DNA from: Hyphomicrobiales bacterium
GTDB taxonomy: Bacteria; Pseudomonadota; Alphaproteobacteria; Rhizobiales; Xanthobacteraceae
Reading direction: 5' to 3'
NCBI GenBank assembly: GCA_016210825.1
Contig: JACQTM010000207.1
Coordinates: forward strand, 1-14,329
DNA: 14,329 bases
Part shown: positions 6,865 through 13,489 of the stretch, in pieces
How the letters are laid out: each line of letters starts with the position of its first letter
How positions within the stretch are numbered: position 1 is the first letter of the stretch
Notes under the pieces: model-generated
What the model was told of the DNA's origin: nothing
What the model saw: only the letters and a program-made list of their open reading frames with translations
Databases searched by the model: none
Translations under genes and position numbers: made by a program

Positions 6865-6882
6865 ATGTCGGAGTTTCGACAT
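6865..6882. promoter_or_regulatory. Inverted repeat between divergent oxidase and phosphatase genes
   Basis: ATGTCG-N6-CGACAT is a perfect 6-bp inverted repeat. It lies 35 bp from the oxidase start and 70 bp from the phosphatase start in a 122-bp divergent intergenic region, a usual position for a shared operator. No cognate regulator is encoded next to it. Confidence 0.3.
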
Positions 6883-6952
6883 GCTAAACTGCCGGTATCG
6901 ATAAGGCGATGCTTGCTGCGACGTTAGCAACGATCCTCGCACGGTGTTTATC

Positions 6953-7480
6953 ATGCGTCGACTGATGCTCCTGCGCCACGCAAAATCCGATCGCGCACAA
7001 TCGGGGCTGCGCGACCATGACCGTCCGCTCAATGCGCGCGGGCGCGAGGCTGCGTCCCTGATCGGCGTCTATATGGCGCATCACCGGCTGATCCCGGACG
7101 CCGTCGTGGTCTCGACGTCGATGCGCACCCGCGAGACCTGGGCGTTCACCGCACCCGCCTTCGCCGATCGGCCGGATACCGTTTTCGACAACCGCCTCTA
7201 CGTGGCCCGTCCGGAGGCGATCCTCGAGGTGATCGGCGAGACCCAGCCCGAGGTCCAAGCGCTGCTCGTGGTCGGACACAATCCCGGCCTACAGGCGCTT
7301 GCGCTGACACTTGTGGGCAGCGGTGACACGCAGGCGCGGCAACGCCTACAGGACAAATTCCCGACGGCCGCGCTCGCCGTGATCGATTTCGCAGCTGACG
7401 ACTGGAGCCGCCTGCGCCCGAGCACGGGGCGCCTCGACCGTCTCATCGTTCCCCGCGCGCTCGCGGCCACGATCGATTGA
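6953..7480 (+). CDS. SixA-like phosphohistidine phosphatase
   Basis: A 175-aa histidine phosphatase-superfamily protein. LLRHAKSD contains the nucleophile H9 in the RHG-type motif (here RHA), STSMRTRETW has conserved arginines 58 and 60, and VVGHNPGL carries the second catalytic H109. SixA enzymes remove phosphate from histidines of phosphotransfer domains; short RHA-type relatives in alphaproteobacteria have not all been assigned a substrate. ATG 6953 is chosen because the core motif begins there; an in-frame GTG at 6944 adds three residues, and neither has a good ribosome site. It may be co-transcribed with the stress-protein gene 78 nt downstream. Confidence 0.85.
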   Translation: MRRLMLLRHAKSDRAQSGLRDHDRPLNARGREAASLIGVYMAHHRLIPDAVVVSTSMRTRETWAFTAPAFADRPDTVFDNRLYVARPEAILEVIGETQPEVQALLVVGHNPGLQALALTLVGSGDTQARQRLQDKFPTAALAVIDFAADDWSRLRPSTGRLDRLIVPRALAATID

Positions 7481-7558
7481 TGTGATGAAAGCGGCCTCAA
7501 CGCAGGGTCCTGGAAGTGGCAATATGACCGTCCGGCAGCGCATGGGAGGGAGCGTGCC

Positions 7559-7987
7559 ATGTTCAAACAGATTCTTGTGCCCGTGGATCTCGGCGACCCC
7601 GATCTTGCCAGGCCCGCCATCGAGACGGCCGTTGCCCTGGCGCGAACGTCGAATGGAAAGATTCGCCTGATCAACGTTCTGCCGATGACACCAGTGATGC
7701 TCGCCGAATACGTGCCGCCGGATTTCGACGTGCAGCAGCGTAAGTCGGCCGAAGAGGCGCTCGCGATCATCGTGCAGGAAAGCGGCCTCGATTCCAGCCG
7801 GGCATCGAGCGTCGTGCGTCAGGGTGGCATCTATCATGAGGTACTTGAAGAAGCGCGCGCAATGAACGCCGACCTCATTGTCATGACCTCGCACCGACCG
7901 GCGATGCGCAGTTATTTTCTCGGCTCTAATGCGGGTCATGTTGTTCGCTATGCGAAATGCTCGGTGCTGGTGGTGCGGCCGGCGTAA
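7559..7987 (+). CDS. Universal stress protein (UspA family)
   Basis: A 142-aa single-domain Usp protein. The N-terminal strand ILVPVDLGD carries the conserved aspartate (D10) that contacts the adenine ring in ATP-binding members. The C-terminal segment SHRPAMRSYFLGSNAGHVV followed by CSVLVVRPA is the usual nucleotide-loop and final strand. The glycines of the strict G-2x-G-9x-G(S/T) loop are only partly kept (SHRP in place of GxxG), so ATP binding is uncertain. GGAGG at 7545-7549 supports the start, 9 nt before the ATG. It is cytoplasmic and converges on the next gene with only 6 bp between stop codons. General stress survival is the usual role; no stress-sigma promoter was recognised upstream. 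Confidence 0.88.
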   Translation: MFKQILVPVDLGDPDLARPAIETAVALARTSNGKIRLINVLPMTPVMLAEYVPPDFDVQQRKSAEEALAIIVQESGLDSSRASSVVRQGGIYHEVLEEARAMNADLIVMTSHRPAMRSYFLGSNAGHVVRYAKCSVLVVRPA

Positions 7988-7993
7988 CGAGGT

Positions 7994-8590
7994 TCAGCGC
8001 GGCAACAGCTCCGGTGGCAATGCATCGGGTCGATAGATTCGTGGCCGGTTTCGGCGCAGGAATCCGCCGATTTCCCAAAGGAATAACGCAAAGAAACCGC
8101 CGACAAACGCCGCACCACCCCACGCGCCAACTTGCAAGGCCCGCACCGTGAGCAGCGCGAAGCCGATCGTCATGACCGCAAAGACAGCTACGCTCGGCCA
8201 GTAGATGAAAGGGTTTGTGCCACCGGCAAATATGGCTTTGCTACCTGCCGCAGCAAGGCGGCGATGCAGCTCGGCGATAAAGCCGCTATAGCCGTCGTCC
8301 TGCCGCGATTGCTCGAGCATGCTCTTCCAGCTTGTTGAGAAGATCTTGAGCTTGGGGGCTGTACGCGACGCAATCTGGGTCATGAAGCGATAGTTCTGCA
8401 TCGTCGCCGGCTGAAACGACAACCGCACCGCCTGAATGTCGCGATAGGCGATGCGGCCGTCGAGGCGTCCCGCCTGCCAGACCAGCGCGGTCGGGGTCAA
8501 ACGAAATTCACAAGGCGCGCCGAGCAGTGACGGCCGATAGCTATAGGTATGCTCGGAGTGCAGTTCGGACCGATCGGTGGGCGTTTCCAT
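7994..8590 (-). CDS. Hypothetical membrane protein with two C-terminal helices
   Basis: A 198-aa protein. ATG 8590 is chosen, although the frame stays open to 8680, because AAAGGG lies just before it and the upstream extension lacks a convincing site. Residues 1-120 are soluble and mixed alpha/beta, with a segment reading RIAYRDIQAVRLSF that resembles a small PH-like strand pattern. Two hydrophobic helices follow: one around PSVAVFAVMTIGFALLTV and one around GAAFVGGFFALFLWEIGGF. The C-terminus is basic and Pro-rich. I do not recognise a named family. It is convergent with the Usp gene and divergent from the coiled-coil gene (224 bp), so it probably has its own promoter in that gap. Confidence 0.75.
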   Translation of the reverse strand: METPTDRSELHSEHTYSYRPSLLGAPCEFRLTPTALVWQAGRLDGRIAYRDIQAVRLSFQPATMQNYRFMTQIASRTAPKLKIFSTSWKSMLEQSRQDDGYSGFIAELHRRLAAAGSKAIFAGGTNPFIYWPSVAVFAVMTIGFALLTVRALQVGAWGGAAFVGGFFALFLWEIGGFLRRNRPRIYRPDALPPELLPR

Positions 8591-8814
8591 GCCGCCCTTT
8601 GCTAGCGTGGGGCCGACGCCAGTGCAAAAAGTTTGCGCCGATGCTTGGAGCGGCAAAATCGCGCTACAAATGTCACACAATTAAGGTTAACGAGGATTTC
8701 GTCCCCAGGCTGGAACCCGCGGAAGTATTAGATTTGCCGCAAGTCCTACTAATTTGTTAACGTGCAGCGGGTTGCGGCGCGCCATTAGGCGAGTTTGGTT
8801 CGGGGGAGCGTTGG

Positions 8815-10341
8815 ATGAGTAAATTTTCCCATCTTTTCGGGCGCAAACGCATTGAGTCAGCAGAGGATTTCTCCGCATACCCGCAGCCAAGCCCGCGCAC
8901 CAGGAATGAGCCGAATGCTGACCGCGCACCCGAACCCGTGAGCGAGGAGAGTTTTTCGCTGATCGGCGGCCGCATTGGTGAGGAAAACGAGGCATTACGC
9001 AGCTTGCTTGTCGATGCCGGGCGTAAAATCGGCGAGCTCGACGAGTTAAAGGAGACCGTCGGCAGTATCGTCGAGCCCGTAAGCAAGATGATGCGCGCGC
9101 TTGAGCAGGAAAAGTCGGAAAACATCGGCTTGCGCAATGTGTTGGCCGACACACGCGCCGGTTTCGACACGTTGCGTACCGAATTCTACGAGACCGAAAA
9201 GCGCGCCGCCTCGCTCGAGGCTGACAACGAGCGGTTGCGCGAGACCCTTGAACTCACCCAGCAAACCGTCCGCAGCCTGGAAAGCAGCAAGGTTGAACAG
9301 ACCAACGAGATTGCCGCAAAGCGCACCCAGATTGCCGACCTGGAACGCCGCCTTGGGCAGGAAAGCGCACAGCGCTTAGTGCTGGCAGAGGACAATCGTT
9401 CCTATAGCGATCAGATCACCGCGGCGGACAAAAAGATACTTCAACTCGAGGCCGAGATCGCGGCAGCGCGTGAGAACATCGTGCTGCTCGAGGACGAGAA
9501 GCAGTCGCTGCAATCCTCGCTCGACAAGACGGTGGGCGAAGTCGCCCGGCTTTCACGCCGCCTTAATGAGAGCGAGAACGCGCTGGCCGCCGCCCGTGCG
9601 CGGCTCGGCCAGGTCGAAACACGGATCGCCGAGACTGATGCCGAGCGCAACCGGCTCGGGGCTGCTTTTGAAGAGGCCAACGAGCGTCACAAGACGGAAG
9701 CCAGCACGCTCGCTATGCGGATCGACTCGTTGCAATCGCGCGCCTCAACCGCGGAGAAACTGCTTACCGAAGTTCGCCAGAACCTGATCGCACGCACCGA
9801 GGAGGTCCGCGACTTCGACCGCAAGGCGGTGGAAGCGACAATCGCCCGCAATACCGCTGAAAAGAAAGTGCGTCATCTGGAGAATAGCCACGAATCGCAC
9901 CAACAGCAGATCACCGATCTGACCCAGGGCCGTGCCGCGTTAATCGATCGCAACAGTACGCTGACGAAGACGCTGAAGACGCGCGACACCACGCTGATCC
10001 GCGCCGAGGAGAAGATCAAAGCGCTGACCGAACGGGTCGGTGCGCTCGAAGCCGAGATCCAGGTCAGCAATACCGCGGTCGAGAAGCGTATCGAGGACCT
10101 CAACTCAACGCTGCAGCGCGAGCGAATGGAACGCGCCGTGGCCGAAGGCGCCCTTGAAGCCGCGCGTAAGGAGCACGCACGCCTGCAACGCGAGGTCTCG
10201 CTGCTCAAGGGTGCGTTACGGCGCGGTCTCACCGTCGAGGAGGCCGAGGGTCCGGCCGTTTCCACGCCCGCTCCGGCGGAGGCGACCGACGCGCCGAAGG
10301 TGAAACCCGCCAAGGCTGCGAAAAGCGCGAGCGCCACCTAG
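8815..10341 (+). CDS. Long coiled-coil, crescentin-like filament candidate
   Basis: A 508-aa protein in three parts. The head (1-48) is polar and disordered, with RKR near the N-terminus. An almost unbroken heptad-rich coiled coil runs from about 52 to 470, full of E, K, R, L and A with very few Pro or Gly. The Ala/Pro/Lys tail (about 475-508) is disordered. There is no Walker motif, signal peptide or membrane helix, so it is neither a ParA nor an SMC ATPase although such names are sometimes attached. The layout resembles crescentin, the intermediate-filament-like protein that curves Caulobacter. GGGAG at 8804-8808 gives a good ribosome site, 6 nt before the ATG. The downstream small membrane gene, 90 nt away, may be in the same transcript. 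Filament formation is inference from architecture. Confidence 0.82.
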   Translation: MSKFSHLFGRKRIESAEDFSAYPQPSPRTRNEPNADRAPEPVSEESFSLIGGRIGEENEALRSLLVDAGRKIGELDELKETVGSIVEPVSKMMRALEQEKSENIGLRNVLADTRAGFDTLRTEFYETEKRAASLEADNERLRETLELTQQTVRSLESSKVEQTNEIAAKRTQIADLERRLGQESAQRLVLAEDNRSYSDQITAADKKILQLEAEIAAARENIVLLEDEKQSLQSSLDKTVGEVARLSRRLNESENALAAARARLGQVETRIAETDAERNRLGAAFEEANERHKTEASTLAMRIDSLQSRASTAEKLLTEVRQNLIARTEEVRDFDRKAVEATIARNTAEKKVRHLENSHESHQQQITDLTQGRAALIDRNSTLTKTLKTRDTTLIRAEEKIKALTERVGALEAEIQVSNTAVEKRIEDLNSTLQRERMERAVAEGALEAARKEHARLQREVSLLKGALRRGLTVEEAEGPAVSTPAPAEATDAPKVKPAKAAKSASAT

Positions 10342-10431
10342 GCGCAGGCGAAGAACTAGATCGCGCTCAGTGTCCGGTGCATGCGCCGCGCGGCCAAATA
10401 AGCGCGCGTGCCGCCGCCCCATATAAGTGCC

Positions 10432-10689
10432 ATGCGCCGATATGCCGTAGTCGTTCTGCTTTTCGCGCTGCTCGCCGCCGCGGTCATTTGGGCGGCATGG
10501 GCCTGGAGATCGATCGAAGGCCCGCCATTACCGGCCACCGGTTATCTGGCCATGGGGTTTGGCATCTTCTTTTCAATCGTGGTCGGCTGCGGGCTCATGG
10601 CCCTCGTCTTCTACAGCGCACGCCACGGCTATGACGAAGCCGCGCAACGCAATGAAACGACCGACGGCTCGGACAGTTGGAAACAGTAA
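10432..10689 (+). CDS. Small two-helix inner-membrane protein
   Basis: An 85-aa protein with two hydrophobic segments: residues 4-24 (VVVLLFALLAAAVIWAAW core) and about 41-63 (GYLAMGFGIFFSIVVGCGLMA region). A cytoplasm-like polar tail begins YSARHGYDEAAQ. ATG 10432 is preferred to an in-frame GTG at 10408 because it begins with MRRY, a normal membrane-protein start, although the ribosome site is weak for both. It lies 90 nt after the coiled-coil gene with no terminator seen between, and a strong terminator follows directly. I do not know its function. A membrane partner for the coiled-coil protein is a possibility from position only. Confidence 0.75.
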   Translation: MRRYAVVVLLFALLAAAVIWAAWAWRSIEGPPLPATGYLAMGFGIFFSIVVGCGLMALVFYSARHGYDEAAQRNETTDGSDSWKQ

Positions 10690-10715
10690 AGCCGGCCTCG
10701 CGGCCGGCTTTTTTT
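10689..10715 (+). terminator. Strong intrinsic terminator
   Basis: A 9-bp stem (10689-10697 with 10702-10710), mostly GCCGGCC/GGCCGGC, a TCGC loop and seven Ts (10709-10715) form a textbook Rho-independent terminator. It begins at the stop codon of the small membrane gene and closes the coiled-coil transcript. Confidence 0.92.
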
Positions 10716-10731
10716 GTTCAAGGAAAACCCC

Positions 10732-10745
10732 GCCCTGGTCAGGGC
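10732..10745 (-). terminator. Possible terminator for the exported protein at 10780-11211
   Basis: A GCCCTG/CAGGGC stem with a 2-nt loop, read on the minus strand, is followed by GGGGTTTTCC, 34 nt after the stop codon. The loop is tight and the T-tract is short, so this is weak. Confidence 0.35.
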
Positions 10746-10779
10746 TCCAAGTCAGCGCACCGCGTCAATGTCGGTCGAC

Positions 10780-11211
10780 TCATTCCCACTCGGGATGATT
10801 GTCGATCCAGGCATTAACCATCCAGCCGCCGATGATGGGCAAAGCGCAATTCGCCGTCGAAACCAGCACTTCGCGACGTGTCAACTGGCGATTGACGACG
10901 AGGGTGCCGATGATCGGCGACGCCGCCGCGCACGCGATGGACGCACCGGCATAAGCCGCGCCGCTCGAATGCCAGCCGTGACGGGTGCCATTATGTCCGC
11001 CGCGCAGGCCGTAATAGAGGCCGGTCGCTCCCGCGCCGACGACGAAGTTTGATCCCGCAAGCCTCGGGTCATGAACGGTCCAAGGCCACGTCCACGCCCA
11101 TGGGGACGGGGTCACAACAACCTTGGCCTTCTTCTTGGCCGCTTCCGCGCTCTGGCTCATCATGCCGAGTGCCGCGATCAGCGCCACAACAACGAACAGA
11201 AACTTCCTCAT
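10780..11211 (-). CDS. Small exported protein with Trp-rich segment
   Basis: A 143-aa protein. A clear Sec signal peptide (residues 1-24, ending SAEA) precedes AKKKAKVV. A Trp/Pro-rich stretch, PSPWAWTWPWTV, follows, then a Gly-rich part (AGATGLYYGLRGGHNG) and two hydrophobic segments with two cysteines (AGASIACAAASPIIGTLVV and STANCALPIIGGWMV). The end is HPEWE. The ATG at 11211 has AGGGGG upstream. Proteins of this general kind occur in Bradyrhizobium relatives without assigned function. The hydrophobic segments mean it may stay membrane-associated after export. The gene stands alone between a plus-strand terminator and the binding-protein gene's end. Confidence 0.78.
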   Translation of the reverse strand: MRKFLFVVVALIAALGMMSQSAEAAKKKAKVVVTPSPWAWTWPWTVHDPRLAGSNFVVGAGATGLYYGLRGGHNGTRHGWHSSGAAYAGASIACAAASPIIGTLVVNRQLTRREVLVSTANCALPIIGGWMVNAWIDNHPEWE

Positions 11212-11333
11212 CTAAACCCCCTGTTTGGCCGCCAATGATCAGCGACGGTGAGATAAACTATCCCGCAGGCGGAATCGCTTATCCGCCGGATTGCGCAGGA
11301 GATTGTGTGCTGAATTGGCACAAGAGTCGAGCC

Positions 11334-11349
11334 GCCCGGGGGCGTTTTT
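11334..11349 (+). terminator. Plus-strand hairpin with T-tract, no plus-strand gene before it
   Basis: A CGCC-CGGG-GGCG hairpin is followed by five Ts (11345-11349). It is short. No convincing plus-strand gene ends nearby, so it could end a small RNA from 11212-11333 or be chance. Confidence 0.25.
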
Positions 11350-11395
11350 AACAGCGGCCAGCCGGCCAGTTGGCGAGGTGGCATGGCAAAATCAA

Positions 11396-11414
11396 GCGCC
11401 GGTATGACCGGCGC
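11396..11414 (-). terminator. Terminator of the solute-binding-protein gene
   Basis: A perfect 8-bp stem, GCGCCGGT/ACCGGCGC, with a 3-nt loop lies 20 nt past the stop. On the minus strand it is followed by TTGATTTT. This is a plausible Rho-independent terminator. Confidence 0.65.
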
Positions 11415-11433
11415 CTTTCGGCGATCGATGCTG

Positions 11434-12696
11434 CTATTTCTTCGCACCCGTAAAGGGATAAATGAACCGCCCCGATTTGAGGTCCGGGGGATAAAGAATG
11501 ACCTGTTTTCCCGGCTCGCCAAACTGCTGGAGATCATGACCGGCGATGCCTTGGTACTGAACGAGGAGCGAACGCGGTTTTTCCCAATCGCCGTTCGCGC
11601 CGAATTTGACCTCTCCGACAATTGTCGGGAATGCGGCAGTGCGGATATGCGCCGCGAGCTTGGCCTGGTCGAAACCGCCGACAGCAGTGATCGCCTGTTC
11701 CAGTATCTGCATCTGCGCATAGGCGAAGGGCGGCACGAATAATCCGAGCGGATCAATGGCGACACCCTTGGCACGCGCCCGGTATTTGCGCAGGAAATCC
11801 TCGACACCGGGAAATTGCATAGTTGGTTCCGGCACAAAGAGGTCGAAGGCAACGACACCGTTGAGCAGCGGACCAAGCTGCACCTTGACCGCCGCGAGGC
11901 TCAGTCCCGCCATCGCACCGCCGAACATTTTCGCCTGCAGGCCGATCTCGTTTGCGGCGCGAAGGATGCCAACGCTATCCGGCGTGTTGGATGCCACAAA
12001 AATGACGTCCGCGTTCATCGCCATGATATCGCGCAACACGGGAATGAAATCGACGGTCCGTGGCGAATAGCGATTGTCGCGGATGACTTTCAGCCCGAGC
12101 ACGCCCGCCGCCTCACGCACACCTGTGGCAATCTCCCGCGTCCGTTCGGCGTCGGCGGCAATGATCGCTATCGATTGCGGCTTTGGCTGCATCGTCCATG
12201 CGGTTTCGACAAAGGCGCGCGACGACGAGAGCGCCGCGGCCGGCCCATTGGGCGCGATTTGGAAATAGCGATCGTAATTGTAGCGATCGTTCGCGCGCGC
12301 GCCGAACAAGGCCATGAACAGCAACTTGCGCTCGGTCACGAGCGGCATCGCGGCTGCGATCTGCTCGGCGCCGTAGGATGAGATCACGAGATCGACCTTG
12401 TCGGCGTCGAGCAGCTTGGAATAGAAGCCCGCGACAAGCGAAGGATCGCTGCGGTCGTCGTAGCTGACGAACTGCACCGGGCGGCCGAGCAGCCCGCCCC
12501 TGGCATTCACGTCATCGCGCCACACGTCAAATGCGAAGGCGGCGCCTTTTCCCGCGCTCGCGAGCGAACCGGTGATCGGCAACGTGAAACCGATTTTAAT
12601 CGGTTCAGCGGCGCGCGCCGGCGCTACGAGGATCGCCACGCAGGATACAAGTATGGTGAATAATGATTTGACCGACCAGTGTCGGATCGTCGGCAC
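11434..12696 (-). CDS. ABC-type periplasmic solute-binding protein, branched-chain amino-acid type
   Basis: A 420-aa type-1 periplasmic binding protein (Peripla_BP_6/LivJ-like). The mature chain begins AEPIKIGFTLPITGSLASAGKG, whose GSLASAG segment contacts ligand in this fold, and continues with ARGGLLGRPVQFVSYDD, DLVISSYGAEQ and VIFVASNT. The start is set at GTG 12696, preceded by GGGGG at a 7-nt spacing. It gives a normal signal peptide (SVKSLFTILVSCVAILVAPARA), whereas the longer frame to 12897 adds an implausible Pro/Cys-rich leader. The protein captures a small ligand, often an amino acid or aromatic acid, for an ABC importer; the ligand cannot be read from sequence. No permease or ATPase gene is present within this window, so it looks like an orphan. 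It is divergent from the small exported gene. Confidence 0.87.
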   Translation of the reverse strand: MPTIRHWSVKSLFTILVSCVAILVAPARAAEPIKIGFTLPITGSLASAGKGAAFAFDVWRDDVNARGGLLGRPVQFVSYDDRSDPSLVAGFYSKLLDADKVDLVISSYGAEQIAAAMPLVTERKLLFMALFGARANDRYNYDRYFQIAPNGPAAALSSSRAFVETAWTMQPKPQSIAIIAADAERTREIATGVREAAGVLGLKVIRDNRYSPRTVDFIPVLRDIMAMNADVIFVASNTPDSVGILRAANEIGLQAKMFGGAMAGLSLAAVKVQLGPLLNGVVAFDLFVPEPTMQFPGVEDFLRKYRARAKGVAIDPLGLFVPPFAYAQMQILEQAITAVGGFDQAKLAAHIRTAAFPTIVGEVKFGANGDWEKPRSLLVQYQGIAGHDLQQFGEPGKQVILYPPDLKSGRFIYPFTGAKK

Positions 12697-12895
12697 GATT
12701 GGCCCCCATATGTTTGCGCTAAACGGCGCGACTTGCAGTATTCTTGGGCAAGCCGGGCGCGAGTATTCCGGCGATTGGCAATGAAGGCAATTCCCGATGT
12801 GGCCGAATGGCCCGGAGTGAACCTTGGGCGGCGGCGGGAGACTAATGACAAGGCGTGTTGTCTCCATGGCAACCGCAGGCATTGAGGAGACCATC

Positions 12896-13153
12896 ATGGC
12901 AATTCACGCACGTGCATTATTGACGGCGCTGACGCTGCTGGGCGGACTTGCCGTTGCGGGCGACACCTCCGCGCTGGCGCAGGGACCGAACAATCCGAGC
13001 ACCGGCGGAAGCGGCATCGGCCCCTCCCCGATCCGGCCGGAATTCACCCGGCCCGGCGGGTTGCCCGGCTCGGCGCGTGCGATCGGTGCCCCCGAGCGGT
13101 TCTGCGATCCGGCCGTCGACAAGAAGAAGTGCAAGGCCACGACGTCGAATTGA
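12896..13153 (+). CDS. Small exported Gly/Pro-rich protein
   Basis: An 85-aa protein. GAGGAG at 12884-12889, 6 nt before the ATG, strongly supports the start; the frame extends to 12824 but without a comparable site. A Sec signal peptide covers about residues 1-28 (ending SALA, then QG). The mature part is only about 57 residues, rich in Gly, Pro and Ser, with RPEFTRPGGLPGSARA and a C-terminal pair of cysteines in ERFCDPAVDKKKC that could form a disulfide. I do not recognise the family. It faces away from the solute-binding-protein gene with about 200 bp between them, leaving room for divergent promoters. No function can be assigned. Confidence 0.72.
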   Translation: MAIHARALLTALTLLGGLAVAGDTSALAQGPNNPSTGGSGIGPSPIRPEFTRPGGLPGSARAIGAPERFCDPAVDKKKCKATTSN

Positions 13154-13489
13154 ACGCGGTGGCGAACCGACCGGTTCGTGCGGACGGTTAGGTGCAGTCG
13201 GATCGAGCCTCGCCGTCCCAACCGGTGTGAGCAGCGAGCCACCCAAATAAGCCCGAAAAGGCTGATCCATCCGCAGCGATAATTGCGCAACACCTTGCCC
13301 CGCCCTTGTCCAACGGCGGGGTTTTGCTGTTGGCGGCCGGTCCGGCCCTGATAAAATCGTCGGAAAGGCCTCGGCGATTGGGCGCGTGGGGTGATTCTGA
13401 CATAGGCTTTGTGGTTTAGGCTTCGGTATCGGGGCCTGACGGTTTGAATTTTGCAGCGCCCTTAAGAGGCGCACAGGCGGGCGAGCGTA
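13154..13489. other. 336-bp intergenic region before the autotransporter gene
   Basis: No convincing gene was seen here. It holds a hairpin without T-tract (13163-13178, CGAACC/GGTTCG) and a likely plus-strand terminator (13298-13325). The remaining sequence up to 13489 should carry the promoter of the beta-barrel gene. No clear -35/-10 pair was recognised. Confidence 0.6.
13298..13325 (+). terminator. Intrinsic terminator downstream of the small exported gene
   Basis: CCCCGCC (13298-13304) and GGCGGGG (13315-13321) pair across a 10-nt loop, followed by TTTT (13322-13325). It lies 145 nt after the stop codon at 13153 and would insulate the beta-barrel gene. Confidence 0.6.

Noticed and set aside
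8527..8760. Plus-strand open frame between the membrane-protein and coiled-coil genes
   Set aside because: It overlaps the start of the minus-strand gene and has no ribosome site or recognisable domain; the gap is better read as divergent promoters.
8815..10341. ParA or SMC-type ATPase reading of the coiled-coil protein
   Set aside because: No Walker A or B, no ABC signature and no globular head domains.
11815..12381. Plus-strand open frame inside the solute-binding-protein gene
   Set aside because: Its composition is Arg/His-rich and it is antisense to a recognised gene; no ribosome site or family motif.
13163..13178. CGAACC/GGTTCG hairpin as terminator of the small exported gene
   Set aside because: No T-tract follows; the hairpin at 13298-13325 fits better.
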